NCBI GenBank assembly: GCA_963971285.1
Contig: OZ020262.1
Span: 4,466,082 to 4,530,081 of the forward strand
Length of the DNA stretch: 64,000 nt
From: Astropecten irregularis
Lineage: Eukaryota; Echinodermata; Asteroidea; Paxillosida; Astropectinidae
Direction of reading: 5' to 3'
Positions 1 through 10,967 of this stretch are shown piece after piece. The notes under the pieces were generated by a model. That model searched no databases, had not been told where the DNA came from, and was given only the letters and a program-made list of their open reading frames with translations. Position 1 is the stretch's first letter; each line of letters opens with the position of its first letter. The position numbers and the translations under genes were made by a program.

Positions 1-687
1 CTTTGACAAAGATCCTGCTAAGATTGAATCATTGGGCCCTCTTAACACCAAGCTTTTTAAAGGGTGGCTGCAATAATATTTGATAAAATCCACCGAAATA
101 ATTTAATTAACTTTTAAAAAATATATTAAATGTGATTAAAGTTAATAAAATTATTTTAACACCAACACAAGGGTGGCTAAAACTACGAGAACCACACAAC
201 TGCGTTTTAAAGACTTTATTCCATCAATATGTACAGTGTGTAAGCAAAAACACCCATTGCGGCCACCCTTTATTAACAAGAAATGGAACAGAACATTGTT
301 TCAATAAAACAACTTGAATGCATTAATCCATGGGTTACAAAATAGGACAGAAATGTCCGAAGTGAGTTTACTGTATACAGTAGACCCAAGATTTTGTGTC
401 GGTGCTCTCTAGTGTTTTTGTGGACATGCCTATCGGTAGGTTGAGATGGCTTTTGGCTGTAGCGCAGACATTTACTCAGTGTTTTTTGGCAAGACACCCT
501 GCTCACTGCAACAGTATACCACACCTGTACAAGGTGAAGTCTGGCCAGTGCAACAAGATCCCACACCTAAAACAAAAGGACCCTTTGTCTTTTGCTAAAA
601 TACCGCAAGACACCACAGATGTTTACAATGTTATTGTATTGAGCTTGAATAGGTGTTTAATTGCTTTTGTTTTTGTGGTTGACGCAG
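1..687. other. Intron or upstream DNA before the first visible AMOT exon
   Basis: No coding exon is visible. The first ~50 bases (GATCCTGCTA followed by GGGCCCTCTTAAC) resemble the edge of a dispersed repeat also seen near 9.0, 10.9 and 22.3 kb. The stretch ends in a pyrimidine-rich acceptor with AG at 686-687. Confidence 0.5.
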
Positions 688-832
688 TTTGAGCAGGACG
701 TACACAAGGTGCAGACGTCTCATGAGATGCTCGTGGAGTCAACCAAGAAGAGAGAGCAGCTTGAGGTACTAGTCCGCTCCAAGCTGGAGGCCGAAGTCAA
801 GAGACTTCAGGAACAGTTCAGAGATTCTCAAG
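688..832 (+). CDS. AMOT: AMOT exon a (coiled coil)
   Basis: Acceptor AG at 686-687, donor GTCAGT at 833. Starts in phase 0 and ends with one spare base. Encodes FEQDVHKVQ...TKKREQLEVLV...KRLQEQF, a heptad-rich segment like the start of the angiomotin coiled coil. Confidence 0.85.
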
Positions 833-3800
833 GTCAGTTCACAGAGCTTGCAGAACATCTTGATCTCCGTAATTTTTTTAGAATCTGCCAGTCGTCCGAT
901 TTGACCAAGCGTCGTGCAATACACCGATCCAGTAGGCCACGCCCACCATAGCAACAGCCAAGCAACAACGCACACGCGCACGTGCATGAAGTGTCACTAT
1001 CGCCCACACACGACAAATCGCATACACTCAACCACATAAAACACTTCTCTCCATTGGACTTTGTTTTTGCAAAAGGCCAAAAATGTACATTTCCTGACAG
1101 CCAGGGCATCGAGAGTCAGCAATATAATGAAAATATAAATGCCGCTGATGGTGAAGAATAAAACTCAGGTTTGTAAAAGAATCGCCTTCTACATACAAAA
1201 CAAAAGTAAACTCAACGAAAATAATACAAAATTCATGCCGTTATGTCGGACAAAATGGCGGCAATTTGTTGGACCTTAAATAACGCATTGTGATTGGCCA
1301 AATTGTTAAGGGGCGTGGCCTACTGGATCGGTGTATTGCTATACCTAATCTCATTTCCATTGAATTTAGCAGAATCTGGGAGGTTAAAATCTTTTTTGAT
1401 CACGTCTTTACTTTTGTATGTTTGGCTCATTTGTTCTCACAGCTCAGTTGGATATGTCCCGGAGCCGTCTGTTTCAGCTGGAGAAGAACTTGACCGGTGA
1501 GACGGAACTCCGACACGAGATGAACGGAAAGGACATCATGATGCAGAAACTGATGGCTGAAAGTGAGTCTGTCTACTAGATTCTCTGTCCGTCACTGTCC
1601 GTTACCCTGAAAGAGTAGACACCAAGGATCATCCAGTCACATCTACAACATACAGTGGAATGCCACTATAACAAACACTGCTGTACCAAACATCTGGCAA
1701 CACCATAACCGAACATCATCCTTGGCTCCCAATTTTGTGTACAATACACACGGAATATTGTTCTTTAATTCACTATAACGAATGACCACTATGACAGTCA
1801 ATATCTGTACATCCTACCATCATGACCATGTTCGTTGTAGCGGCATCTATAAAACTGCATCTCTATTTGTCTTTGATGTCCACAATCTCCACCGTTTGGC
1901 AAATTTTACATCATTGATTAAAATCCACCAGGCCTTTGGATTTGTGACTGACTAAGTTGCTAACTGAACTGGCTAGTGGTATCTGGCTCTACCAAAGAGA
2001 CATTCCTTATTCATCAAGTTTTGAGAGTCAATTTAATGTATTAACGGAACTCAGTATAACAGTCAGTACTGTACAGTATATCTACTTTAACAAATCAGCA
2101 AGTTCATGTTGGAAAACTTGAATGAACCTAAGAATTGAAAATTGAAGACATGACCAGAAGAAAAAAAGGGGAAAACACCAAAAAAGGATATGGGGTTGTT
2201 CATATTTCATCCGAAGATTGTAGACAACAGCCGGGACTAATGGCAGAAAAAGCAACAAACAAATCACTGTCAGACAGACAAGGGACAAACAAACAAAGAG
2301 ACACATCAAATTGACGCAATGCAGTCCAGAAATGCTAGGAATGTCAGCCCATGTCTTGATGATGAAAGTAAACGATTCTGTTCATACAGCAATGTACACA
2401 TGTGTACAAGTCATTGCTGCTCTTGAATTTTACTTCCAGGGCTTGTTTGTTTAACTCACAGGATCCCAGATTTGGGGATCCATGTCCTATGCAGGGTACG
2501 CTAAAATGGGATCCTGATCAGTAGAATCTACGATCCTGTGCGTTAAACAAACAGGCCTCTAGTTACAGTATGATTATTCTCTCTTTTTCGTCTATCCCGC
2601 TCTGTCCTCAGACCAAGAGTTGATGATGAGCAACCACCGTATGGAGACTGAGATGGCGGCGCAGCGAGCCACGTTGTCCGAACAGCGACAACACATCGAT
2701 GTCCTAGACACGGCTCTGTCCAACGCCCAGGCCAACGTAGTCAAACTTCAAGAAGAGGTGAGACTGGGAAGACAAGTCTAATAACCACCACAATGACAGA
2801 ACAGGATTGGGGACAAGTTTAGTAATTAACTTGTCAGTATGTGAGACCAGAACAAGTCTAATGGCTGCGTTAATGGTGGCTGAAAGTCGAGACAATTTAA
2901 CCATTGTGCATATTGTCCCAATGGCTACAGCCTCTTCCCATAGAGCCATGTGTGATGTAAGTCATAGCCATCAGAAAACTGAACACTGGAAGGATGAGGC
3001 TTTGAATAAAGTTCTGATAAGTAACCTAAAATGAGACTGGGAACTTGTTTAATATTTGTAATTCATTTCTGGGAAATTGAAACTGGTAACAAATGTGTAG
3101 TATTAAAGTAACTTGCTGGGACGTGAGACTTGAACAGTCCCATGACAAACTTACATGTAACTCTGTTACACTCGGTTAACTCTTTGTTTTGCTGAGGAAA
3201 TAAGACTAGGAACATGTCTAAAGCTGTTTGCTTTCTGTAGGAGCCGAAACAATCGACCCTTCCGGCCTGTCAATCAAACTTTGCACTTGGACCAATTGGA
3301 GGATGCCTTTAAATCAGGTGACCACGAAAGCCTCGGTCGAGTTTGACCGAGGTTTTCGTGGTCACTGGTCACCTGATTAAAATGCGTCCTCCTTTTGGTC
3401 AATGCGCACAGTTTGATTGACTGGCCGGAAGGGTCCATTATGACTGAACCAAGACTTGTATGTCCCAAACCTGGAAGAAAGTGCCCATCTGAGCTCTATA
3501 ATTTCCAGCTTGATCGTTGCCTCCTTCCAATTTTCCAACTTGAAAACATCTTGCAATAACCCTTCTGTCCTGCTCTGATCGTCTTGCGTGCAGTGTCGGA
3601 AGCGCCAAGCTTACGTGGACAAAGTGTCATCCCTTCAGAAGATGGTATCGGCCCTAAAATCCACCTACCAGAAACGGGAGCAGATCGAGCAGAAACTGCG
3701 GAGCAAGCTGGAGAAGGAGATTGAGAAACTTAAAGGGATGCAGGTACGCATGGCAACAAAACACAGACAGACAAACAGACATAAGCTTGAAGATGAACAG

Positions 3801-6800
3801 ACAGGCAAAGAAACAGAGACCATAAAATCAAAATGCATAAGACCATGACCTGTAAGCATTTATTTGGGGACTATTTTAAAGACTATAGTAAAACACCTTT
3901 AATAAGTTGATTTCTCAAGGGGGTCTCATTTACTCCAAGATGGTGAGAGGCAATTTGAAACAAAGTGTCTTGCTCAAGGATGCAAGCACTATGAGCTAGG
4001 CCGAGATCCACAACCATATCCACAGCTAGATCCACAACCAGATCCACAACCATAACCACAGCTAGATCCACAACCAGATCCACAACCAGATCCACAACCA
4101 TATCCACAACCATATCCACAACCACAACCACAACCAGATCCACAACCAGATCCACAACCACATCCACAACCCCATCCACTACCACACCCACAACCATCCA
4201 CATCCACAACCATACCCACAACGATGTCCACAGCCATATCCACAACCTTATCCACATCCATATCCACATCCACAACCAGATCCACAACCAGATCCACAAC
4301 CAGATCCACAACCAGATCCACAACCAGATCCACATCCAGATCCACAACCAGATCCACAACCATATCCACATCCAGATCCACAACCATATCCACAATCATA
4401 TCCACAAGTGGCATTCATCATGTAGTTTCAAGCATGTCATAGTACACCATTTATAACATTTTTGACTACTTGTATTTTGAATGGATTGTTCGGTTATTTG
4501 AACAATTTTCTCTTTGTCTTTCGCTGTCCCTCACAGAGCAACAATCCCAACCAGGATGAGGGTGTGTCTGAGCTAGACCTTGAGAGCAGCAACCACACCC
4601 TCTTGGAACTCCTGAAGGAACGAGAGGAGGCCATCTTGAGACTAGAGTCTGACGCCATCTTGAGACTAGAGTCTGACGTCACAAAGGTGAATAGCTTTCC
4701 TTTTAACCATATCCAAATTGAAAACACTCTCACTGTTTCTATTGAGTGACTTATTAAAGCACTCCACACAGCCCTCAGAACTCAAAGGTTTGCTTGTTTG
4801 AAAGTATCATTTAAAAAGTTCTTTATCAGTGAAAAATTTAAAACTTACATGCAGTAGATCTTTCATGTTCAGAGTATCATTTACATGTATTTCTATATTT
4901 TCATTGTGAAATTGATGTATCAATGACAGTCTGTTGTTTGCCGTTACATTAACAGTGGGAGCAAAAGTTTCTGGAGGAATGTACATTAAGACAGTGTGCT
5001 GTGGAATCAACTATGGTCAGGTGAGTTAACACACAGTCTGGCACCCCACTGCGAATTCAATGGCAAAACTCTGAAAACTTATATAGCCTCTGTCAAATTC
5101 TCACATCTTTGAGCGCATGTAGCAAGATTAGTCTCCGAAACAAGTCTTTTGGAGATTATCAGGAGACCAAATTCAAAGAGCTAATTAAGCACCGAAATTT
5201 GCTTAAGCACAAACATCCTTGCATTTTAAGTAAAATCAATTTGGCATGCACAACTACATGGGAATGTAATACTAAACAAACAATAGAAGATTACATATTA
5301 AAAGCAATAAACTTCACACGAATATATGCCTGGTAATCTTGTTATTTTTTTAAACAAGAAGGACATTTCCTGCTCAGCAAATATTTATACTTGAGCAGCG
5401 ATATTGGATTGGTGCCAGGGGCCAATTTCACGGCCCTGCTTAGCACAAAATTTTGCTAACCATGAAATTTCAGTTTTTATTGATATTTGGCTATTGTTCG
5501 CTGACCATGAATATGAAATGGAATTTTTAATGGTGGTTTATTTTATTTGGCAAGACTTTATGTGCTAAGCAGATTTTTGTGCTAAGCAGGGCCACGAAAT
5601 TGCTTATCACTGGTATGCTATTTTTATCTCTGCCTTGTAGCAAGATTAGTCTCTCAATCAAGGAGTCAATGGAGATTTACTGCTCAGTGTGTCCATAATG
5701 TTACATGCTCATCTTTGGTGTTTTGTTTTTCCCTTTGCCTTGTAGCGAGGCTAACCAGGAGGCGGAGAAGATGCGGGCAGAGGCCCAGGCGGAGAGGGCG
5801 CGGTACGTGGGCGAGATGCAGCAGGTGAAGAGCCAGTTCACCGACATGGAATCCAGGTAAGTCCCTTGGTGCATTTTAAGGCCAAGCGAGGGCGCTATAG
5901 CACCACCATCTTTGTGGAATACATCTTTGTGGAATACACAAATGCAAAAATATCACAATCATATTTTACATTCCTGTATCAACAATTCTTTGATTTGATT
6001 GCAATTAGCTAAATTTGAAAATTTACACCATTAATTTGGTATCCCCAAACATGGCGTACGATATACCGCCCTCACGAGTCCGAATAGAATTTGACTCGGC
6101 GACGTACATCTTAACCTGAAACCTTGGAATTACTGGCTGCGTTCGAGCGGTTACTCCCGGTAACACGAGTGTGATGCGCGCGCAATACTCTCCGGTGCTG
6201 GAGTATACTCCCCATATCTGGAGAGTATACTCTCGCTGACCCGAGTGTCGTACTCCGGCCGTTCGAGCGCTCAGGAGTATACTCGTGTTAACACGAGTAG
6301 CTCGCTCGAACGCAGCCACTGTGCTGGTGGTGTATAACCTGTGTTATCCACAATTTTGATGGAAAGCCTATTGTCACAAAGCATGTGGTTACACTCGAAA
6401 AGAAAATAACCCATTAACTGGCTCACCATGTTATCATTCAAAATCCACCAAAATTTAGTATAGAAATTTGAAGGATTTAGGACAGTGGGAACCCGGGTTA
6501 CTGTAACAGTATACAATTTAAAATGGGGGATTGCTGACCCAATTTAGCCCAGGTTCAGAGAAAGTGCCATTTTGAAACTGCAAAATGTTAGATTTTGATA
6601 GAATCAGTAAGGCCTTGGCCAAAATTTGCCCATGGGATTACATGTAGGGGTAGAGTAGAGTTAAGCCACATCCCAAATTGTCTGGCTGTGGCTATGACTA
6701 CTGCTGGATTGTTGTGTTAGCACATGTCAGAATAAAAGACATCATTAGCATCACCCTTAGCAACAGTTACAACCATAGCTATTGCTATTGTAAAGTGCCG

Positions 6801-8222
6801 TGAACTCAGCATGTAGATGCTTGATATTTTACGCATTTTTATTTTTACAGAATCAACGCACTGACAATGGACCTATCGCATAAAGACACCATCATCCAAG
6901 TGTTGAGAAGGCAGATCTTGGATCAGGATCCGACCAGCTCCTTGGAGCGCCTGAACCGGCCGCTGTCAGCCTCCTCCCCTCAAAGCTCCAACCCCAATCT
7001 TGGACGGGGCTCGGCCGAGTCGCTGCACACTCTCCAGTGCTCGCCGGGCAGCTCGGGCTCCTTACACAACCTGGGCTCGGCCTCGTTTTCCTCCTCCTCC
7101 AACCTGGCTAACAAGTCACCACTGAGCTCGCTGCAGAACCTGGCCCTCCGGTCGCCCGTCGGCTCCCATCAGAGCCTGGTGCCATTGGTCGCCCCGCTGA
7201 GCAGGAGCCAGGGCTCCCAGGAGAGGCTATTGGGACTGAGTGACTCGTTCACGTCCCTCAGCACGTCTGGATTGTCCATTGCAGGAACAGGTGCGACAGA
7301 CAAACATTTTGTTGAGATCCTCTTTACTCTATCTCCACCTATGTTTCATCTGACTATGAGTTGATTTTGCAATCACCAAAGAGTATGTTGCTGGACTCAC
7401 CAGATAGAGAATATTCATGGTTTATTTACATCTCAATGTCTTTTGAATTCCATCTAGTTTCACTCCATGCTTAGAGGGCAAGTGGCCAATTTCATAGAGC
7501 TGCTTAGCACAAAAAAATTGCTTAGCACAAAAAAAACTTGCCCAATAAAACAAACCACCATTGAATATTCCATTTGATATTCATGGTCAGCGAACAACAG
7601 CCAAAGAACAATTGCAAGTGATACACAGCACACGGAAATTTGGTTGTTAATCCTGTTTTTACTATTAAATACAGAAATGTCATGCTTAGCAAATGTTTGT
7701 GCTAAGCAGCTCTATGAAATTGGCCCCTGGCCTTTCAGTCCTAGCAGGATCTTTCTCAAGGCTTTGTAAAGGAATACTGGGTCAAAAACACCAGGCCCTC
7801 CTTACTCATTTTATCTACTTCAGGTCATTATTTTGACCTTTGAGCTACCTTTGAGCATGAGCAACGTAAACTGCACATCTTTACACATGCGCAGTTTGTC
7901 AACAAAATTAATTCAGTGCATTGCGATTAGCCAACGCATTGCAAACTCATGGTGGCACACAAGTGAATCGCCTGTATTCAGAAATCATGTGGCAAGCTCT
8001 TTAAGAAACTGAAATCATTAATATCTAGTTCATTCTACATTTCCTGACTAGAAAAAAATTAAGATCAAGGAATTTTGTCTCTTTGGTCAAATCATCTAAC
8101 TTTGATTTTAAATTTTGGTTTGAATTCTAGATGGAAGCGAGTCTGACTTGGCCACCTTAGCCAAAGAGAGAACTATACTGGACGAGAAACTAAAGCAGCT
8201 AGACCAAGAAATTGCACAACAG
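688..8222 (+). CDS. AMOT: Angiomotin-family scaffold protein, nine internal exons (5' end outside the window)
   Basis: Exons at 688-832, 1443-1562, 2612-2757, 3594-3743, 4537-4686, 4956-5020, 5746-5856, 6851-7290 and 8131-8222 all have GT-AG borders. Their phases join without a stop, giving 473 residues. The order of segments follows the angiomotin coiled-coil (ACCH/BAR-like) region: FEQDVHKVQ, VLDTALSNAQANVVKLQEE, YVDKV...KREQIEQKLRSKLEKE, LLELLKEREEAILRLE, WEQKFLEE, then HKDTIIQVLRRQ and a Ser/Leu-rich tail. Family knowledge: angiomotins bind YAP/TAZ through N-terminal PPxY motifs, tight-junction and polarity proteins through a C-terminal PDZ ligand, and F-actin. The N-terminal region lies upstream of this window and no PDZ ligand of the vertebrate type is seen. 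An 8-residue duplication in the coiled coil is unusual. Function beyond family assignment is inferred. Confidence 0.88.
916..1339. mobile_element. Foldback (MITE-like) element with 29 bp perfect inverted arms
   Basis: The 29 bases at 916-944 (GCAATACACCGATCC...) are the exact reverse complement of 1311-1339. The ~370 bp between the arms show no gene. True ends probably lie slightly outside the arms. It sits in the AMOT intron directly before the 1443 exon. Confidence 0.6.
1443..1562 (+). CDS. AMOT: AMOT exon b (coiled coil)
   Basis: Two AGs are close together (1441-1442 and 1446-1447). Only the first keeps the frame open from exon a, giving AQLDMSRSRLFQLEKNL...LRHEMNGKD. Donor GTGAGT at 1563. 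Ends in phase 1. Confidence 0.85.
1653..1858. mobile_element. Tigger/pogo-like MITE remnant
   Basis: Starts at a TA followed by CAGTGGAATGCCACTATAAC. The far end reads as a degenerate inverted copy (GTTCGTTGTAGCGGC). A related element with clearer TA-flanked ends lies at 53983-54150. The right border is approximate. Confidence 0.45.
2439..2558. mobile_element. Short MITE, GGGCYTGTTTGTTTAAC family (copy 1)
   Basis: The ends GGGCTTGTTTGTTTAAC and GTTAAACAAACAGGCCT are inverted repeats, continuing inward as CACAGGATC/GATCCTGTG. Copy 2 is at 11989-12108. Lies in an AMOT intron. Confidence 0.7.
2612..2757 (+). CDS. AMOT: AMOT exon c (coiled coil)
   Basis: Acceptor CAG at 2609-2611, donor GTGAGA at 2758. 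Encodes NQELMMSNHRMETEM...HIDVLDTALSNAQANVV ending KLQEE. The ALSNAQA-VVKL-EE signature is the strongest single match to vertebrate angiomotins as I know them. Ends in phase 0. Confidence 0.9.
3255..3435. mobile_element. Hairpin MITE
   Basis: Two ~85 bp arms beginning GACCCTTCCGGCC and ending GGCCGGAAGGGTC form an imperfect long hairpin around the tip near 3340. No coding content. AMOT intron. Confidence 0.75.
3594..3743 (+). CDS. AMOT: AMOT exon d (coiled coil)
   Basis: Acceptor CAG at 3591-3593, donor GTACGC at 3744, 50 codons in phase 0. Encodes CRKRQAYVDKVSSLQKMV...YQKREQIEQKLRSKLEKE, matching the YVDKVE...KREQ(L/M)E-RLR-LERE stretch of angiomotins. Confidence 0.9.
4004..4405. repeat. 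Short-period satellite (CCACAACCAGAT)n
   Basis: About 400 bp of 6/12-base units of the form CCACAACCAGATCCACAACC with interspersed CCATAT variants. It lies inside the AMOT intron between the 3594 and 4537 exons and creates long low-complexity open frames on both strands that are not genes. Confidence 0.95.
4537..4686 (+). CDS. AMOT: AMOT exon e with an in-frame duplication
   Basis: Acceptor CAG before 4537, donor GTGAAT at 4687, 50 codons in phase 0. Encodes SNNPNQDEG...LLELLKEREEAILRL. The octet AILRLESD occurs twice in a row because 24 bases are exactly duplicated; vertebrate angiomotins, as I recall them, have one copy before the -TKWEQK motif. Confidence 0.88.
4630..4677 (+). repeat. Perfect 24-bp tandem duplication inside AMOT exon e
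   Basis: 4630-4653 and 4654-4677 are identical (GCCATCTTGAGACTAGAG...). The duplication keeps frame and adds eight residues to the coiled coil. Confidence 0.95.
4956..5020 (+). CDS. AMOT: AMOT exon f
   Basis: Acceptor AACAG before 4956, donor GTGAGT at 5021. Encodes WEQKFLEECTLRQCAVE, corresponding to the WEQKYLEEST-RHFAM segment of angiomotins. Ends with two spare bases. Confidence 0.88.
5416..5602. mobile_element. MITE of the GGGGCCAATTTCA family (copy 1)
   Basis: Begins CAGGGGCCAATTTCA and returns near its end as the inverted CCACGAAATTG. TGCTTAGCACAAA and GCTAAGCAG motifs lie just inside the ends. Other copies are at 7483-7729, 9792-10049 and 12861-13106. The right end is truncated. Confidence 0.75.
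5746..5856 (+). CDS. AMOT: AMOT exon g (coiled coil)
   Basis: Acceptor TTGTAG before 5746, donor GTAAGT at 5857. Encodes EANQEAEKMRAEAQAERAR...VKSQFTDME, Ala/Glu/Arg-rich coiled coil. Ends with two spare bases that complete an Arg with the next exon. Confidence 0.85.
6135..6317. mobile_element. PIF/Harbinger-like MITE
   Basis: 183 bp with perfect 15 bp inverted ends GGCTGCGTTCGAGCG, flanked by ACT direct repeats (6132-6134, 6318-6320). A 3 bp target duplication with GGC...GCC ends suits the Harbinger group. The element interior contains further CGAGTAT/ATACTCG palindromes. Confidence 0.75.
6851..7290 (+). CDS. AMOT: AMOT exon h (end of coiled coil plus Ser-rich region)
   Basis: Acceptor TTTACAG before 6851, donor GTGCGA at 7291. 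Begins INALTMDLSHKDTIIQVLRR, equivalent to the IKNLHAKIIEKDAMIKVLQ segment of angiomotins. It then becomes Ser/Leu-rich (SSLERLNRPLSASS, SAESLHTLQCSP, SPLSSLQNLALRSPV), a likely disordered, phosphorylatable tail. GC content is clearly higher than in the flanking introns. Confidence 0.88.
7483..7729. mobile_element. MITE of the GGGGCCAATTTCA family (copy 2)
   Basis: Ends GTGGCCAATTTCATAGAGC and GCTCTATGAAATTGGCCCC are inverted. Internal GCTTAGCACAAA motifs are as in copy 1. Lies in the intron before the 8131 exon. Confidence 0.8.
8131..8222 (+). CDS. AMOT: AMOT exon i (last confident exon)
   Basis: Acceptor TTCTAG before 8131, donor GTAAGA at 8223. Encodes GSESDLATLAKERTILDEKL then KQLDQEIAQQ, charged helix. 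Ends in phase 0, so the next exon must start in phase 0. Confidence 0.8.
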
Positions 8223-8423
8223 GTAAGAAGCCATTTAAGATGAAGTCATCTTCAGTTGATGTAACAAGTAGCCCCTCCCTTGCAGTCAACATTTTTTTTT
8301 GCCAAGAGAACACCGATTACCCTTTCCGTACCATACAGTATGTGACATTTGTTGATAGCAATGACTCATACAAACAAATCCTGTGACTTACTGTTGGTAA
8401 CACTTTTTGAACGGACAAAAATT

Positions 8424-8497
8424 TGACTGGATTGGGATTCGAGCCAGCGATCTTCCGAATACATTATCGATGCTCTTACCAACTGAGCTATCCAGGA
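8424..8497 (-). repeat. tRNA-derived SINE-like head
   Basis: On the minus strand this reads CTGGATAGCTCAGTTGGTAA...GGCTCGAATCCCAATCCAGTC, with A-box-like AGCTCAGTTGG and B-box-like GCTCGAATCCC. The same head recurs at 26.66, 27.2-27.4, 30.3 and 61.4-61.7 kb. Confidence 0.65.
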
Positions 8498-8502
8498 CTA
8501 TT

Positions 8503-9791
8503 GGCGGTGCCCCCCCCCCCCACCCCCCATAGTCAATTATCTTTCTTCGTTTGGCAGTCAGAAGCAGGTTTAGCCTCTGGGATGTTTTTCCAATTTTGTA
8601 GAAAATTTTCAATTTTATTTTTTGATGGACCTCTGTTTTTTATCCTTTTAAGAATAATGAAGAATTGTTAACAAAAGGAAGTGACCATTTTGACTTCTAA
8701 GAAGAGTAAGAGTGTGTTTCTCAAAAGAGTTTTGTCGACTTAAGGAGAAAGCTAAAAGAAAATTAAAAACAATTACTTTCAAACCAGCTTTCCCCTTTAT
8801 TTCCTCATATAAAGCAAAGATAATATTTTGTATTGTCTTTAAAAACTGACGTGGATAAGTTTCCCATTGAAATTGAAAAAGAGAAATAGAAAAATACACT
8901 CTCAAAATGTCAAAACTTGAACCATATAAACACTATCACCAACAAAATGCAAGTTTATTACATAACATTATTATTTTACCCTTCGATAAAGATCCTGCTA
9001 GAATCGAAACGCGTCAGGCCCTCCTTACTCCAAGCATTTTATAAATTTCAGGTCATTATTTTGGCTGATGAGCAGTTTTGCAGCAGTTTATTACATGCAT
9101 TATTATTTGCACTTCGTAAAACATTTCACAGAGAAATAAATTTCAAGCTTGTAGTTGATATTTGTAAGAAATTTGCGAGTCTACCGTACTCGTGGCCATC
9201 GTATATACACTGCACAATCATCTCCCCTGCCCTTGAGACTTGCTGTTTGATGTATGTGTTGATAGCATACCTCGCATAGTAGGCAGAACAAATTAGCCCG
9301 CCAACTTCACTCTACTTTTTTTTTCTTTTCTTCGTCGTATTTTTTCCCCTCCATTTTTTTTTTTCATCAGCAAGAATGCCTCCCCAGTAAGATAATCTGT
9401 TCGCCTCATGGCGGCACTAGAGGAAATATGATAGCATACGTTTGATGCTGTTTTTATAGGTTAGAATTGTTTTGCGCGATTACGATGCGGCGGATTAATC
9501 GTTGGCAGCGGGCGTGCCGCAGTTGCCCGGCAACGGCCCAAGGTATGACATCTGATTTGCGCAAATGATTTGTCGTTGGCGGGAAGCGTATTATTGAAGC
9601 GTGGCCCCCAAACAAATTTGGAATACCAAGTTGTATTGGAATATTATTCTTTTAAGACTTTGTGTCTAAAATATAACAAATAGGCTATGTGCCCCTAGAT
9701 GGGAGGTAACATGGCGCGACAGTCCCAAAGTTGGACACAAAATGGCTGACAAAATGGCTCACAGACAATTGGCCTACAAACATTACTGCCT
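8503..9791. other. Non-coding stretch with a dispersed repeat fragment
   Basis: Starts with a C-run (8511-8530). 8988-9110 carries the dispersed repeat with GATCCTGCTAGAATCGAAAC, GGCCCTCCTTACTCCAAG and a GATGAGCAGTTTTGCAGCAG tail, related to 10845-10960, 22203-22345 and 51765-51840. A T-rich run follows at 9315-9370. Short open frames here have no support. Confidence 0.6.
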
Positions 9792-10049
9792 GGGGCCAAT
9801 TTCACAGCACTGCTTAGCACAAACATTTGCTTAGCATGACATTTCTGTCTTAAACTGAATAAGAACAGGGTTAACAACCAAATTTCCATGTGTTGTGTAT
9901 ATCGCTTGGGATTGTTCTTTGGCTGTTGTTCACTGACCAGGAATATGCAGTGTAAAATGAAATTTGTAAGGGTGGTTTGTTTTATTGGGCAAGACATTTT
10001 AGTGCTAAGCAAATTTCTGTGCTTAGCAGCACCATGAAATTGGCACCTG
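9792..10049. mobile_element. MITE of the GGGGCCAATTTCA family (copy 3)
   Basis: TGGGGCCAATTTCACAGCAC at the left is answered by the inverted GCACCATGAAATTGGCACC at the right. An incidental 199-codon open frame on the minus strand spans it. Confidence 0.8.
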
Positions 10050-10497
10050 CTCACATTGTACTGCATGCATCCATCTTGTGTCCAGAATCCAAAGTTCTCA
10101 CTAAGGTACATGTAATAGCACTGCGCACTTGCGCTAAAAATAGCACCGAACCTCAGACAAACATTGCAACATGCAAACGTGGTGAGTTGGGGTATGTGCA
10201 TGCATGGTGTGACGTCATTAGTGCGGAACGCTATTGTCCCATAAAGGGACACTCTATCCAATCCATATACATGTATACCTCCAAGCTCCAACATTCCACA
10301 CCCTCCACCTCAACCCTTTTTGACATTCTTGCCTTATTTTGAAACATTTTGCATCCCTGAAAATGGGAAATTGCATAGTTTTATTGTCAGAACTTTGTTC
10401 AAACAGCCACAAACATATTGCTTGCAAGCTAAGGACATCACTTTTGACTGGTGTAATGTCTAAAATTGTATGTTTTATTCTTTATCTTCCCACGTAG

Positions 10498-10667
10498 GAT
10501 GTGTAAATTTGACCCCTATTGTCTGGGCATTAGGTACTTCATCTTTTAGAGCTTCCATTTTTGGTATTGTTCGGAGTTCTGTTCTGTTCGTCCTGTCTGT
10601 GTTTACAGCTCAGATATTAGGGAAAAATAAACTTTGATGGCAACAGTATTTACAACCATCAAATAAA
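10498..10667 (+). CDS. Possible AMOT terminal exon (two codons, stop, 3' UTR, poly(A) signals)
   Basis: A good acceptor (TTCTTTATCTTCCCACGTAG) is followed by GAT GTG TAA in phase 0, which fits exon i exactly and would end the protein ...AQQDV. AATAAA occurs at 10626-10631 and 10662-10667. Against it: the predicted end is not the E-[IV]-L-I PDZ ligand of vertebrate angiomotins, and so short an exon could be chance. Confidence 0.3.
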
Positions 10668-10844
10668 TACACCCACATCATTGTGCATTGTGTTTCAATG
10701 TGGGTGTGTGATGAGGTATGTACTGTCTAATGTTGCTTCAGACATTATATTTACCACAAAACAGCATTGAAATACAACTGGTTTTTTTTTTTCATGGAAC
10801 GGTACCTGTTAAAAAGTCATTATGACACTAAATCTTATTTTAGT

Positions 10845-10960
10845 AATAAACTGCTGCAAACTGCTCATCAGCCAAAATAATTACCTGAAATTTATAAAAT
10901 GCTTGGAGTTAGGAGGGCCTGATGCATTTCGATCGTAGTGGGATCGTTATAGCAAAAGGT
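10845..10960 (-). repeat. Dispersed repeat fragment (inverted relative to the 9.0 kb copy)
   Basis: AGTAATAAACTGCTGCAAAC, CTCATCAGCCAAAATAA, GCTTGGAGTTAGGAGGGCC and a CATTTCGATCGTAG end are the reverse complement of the 8988-9110 fragment. Confidence 0.7.
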
Positions 10961-10967
10961 ATTGGAT

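Noticed and set aside
3883..4442. Trp/Leu/Ile- and Ser/Thr-rich frames over the CCACAACCAGAT satellite
   Set aside because: Short-period repeat in an AMOT intron; frames on both strands are open by repetition only.
9695..10294. 199-codon minus-strand frame
   Set aside because: Runs through a GGGGCCAATTTCA-family MITE and has no recognisable similarity.
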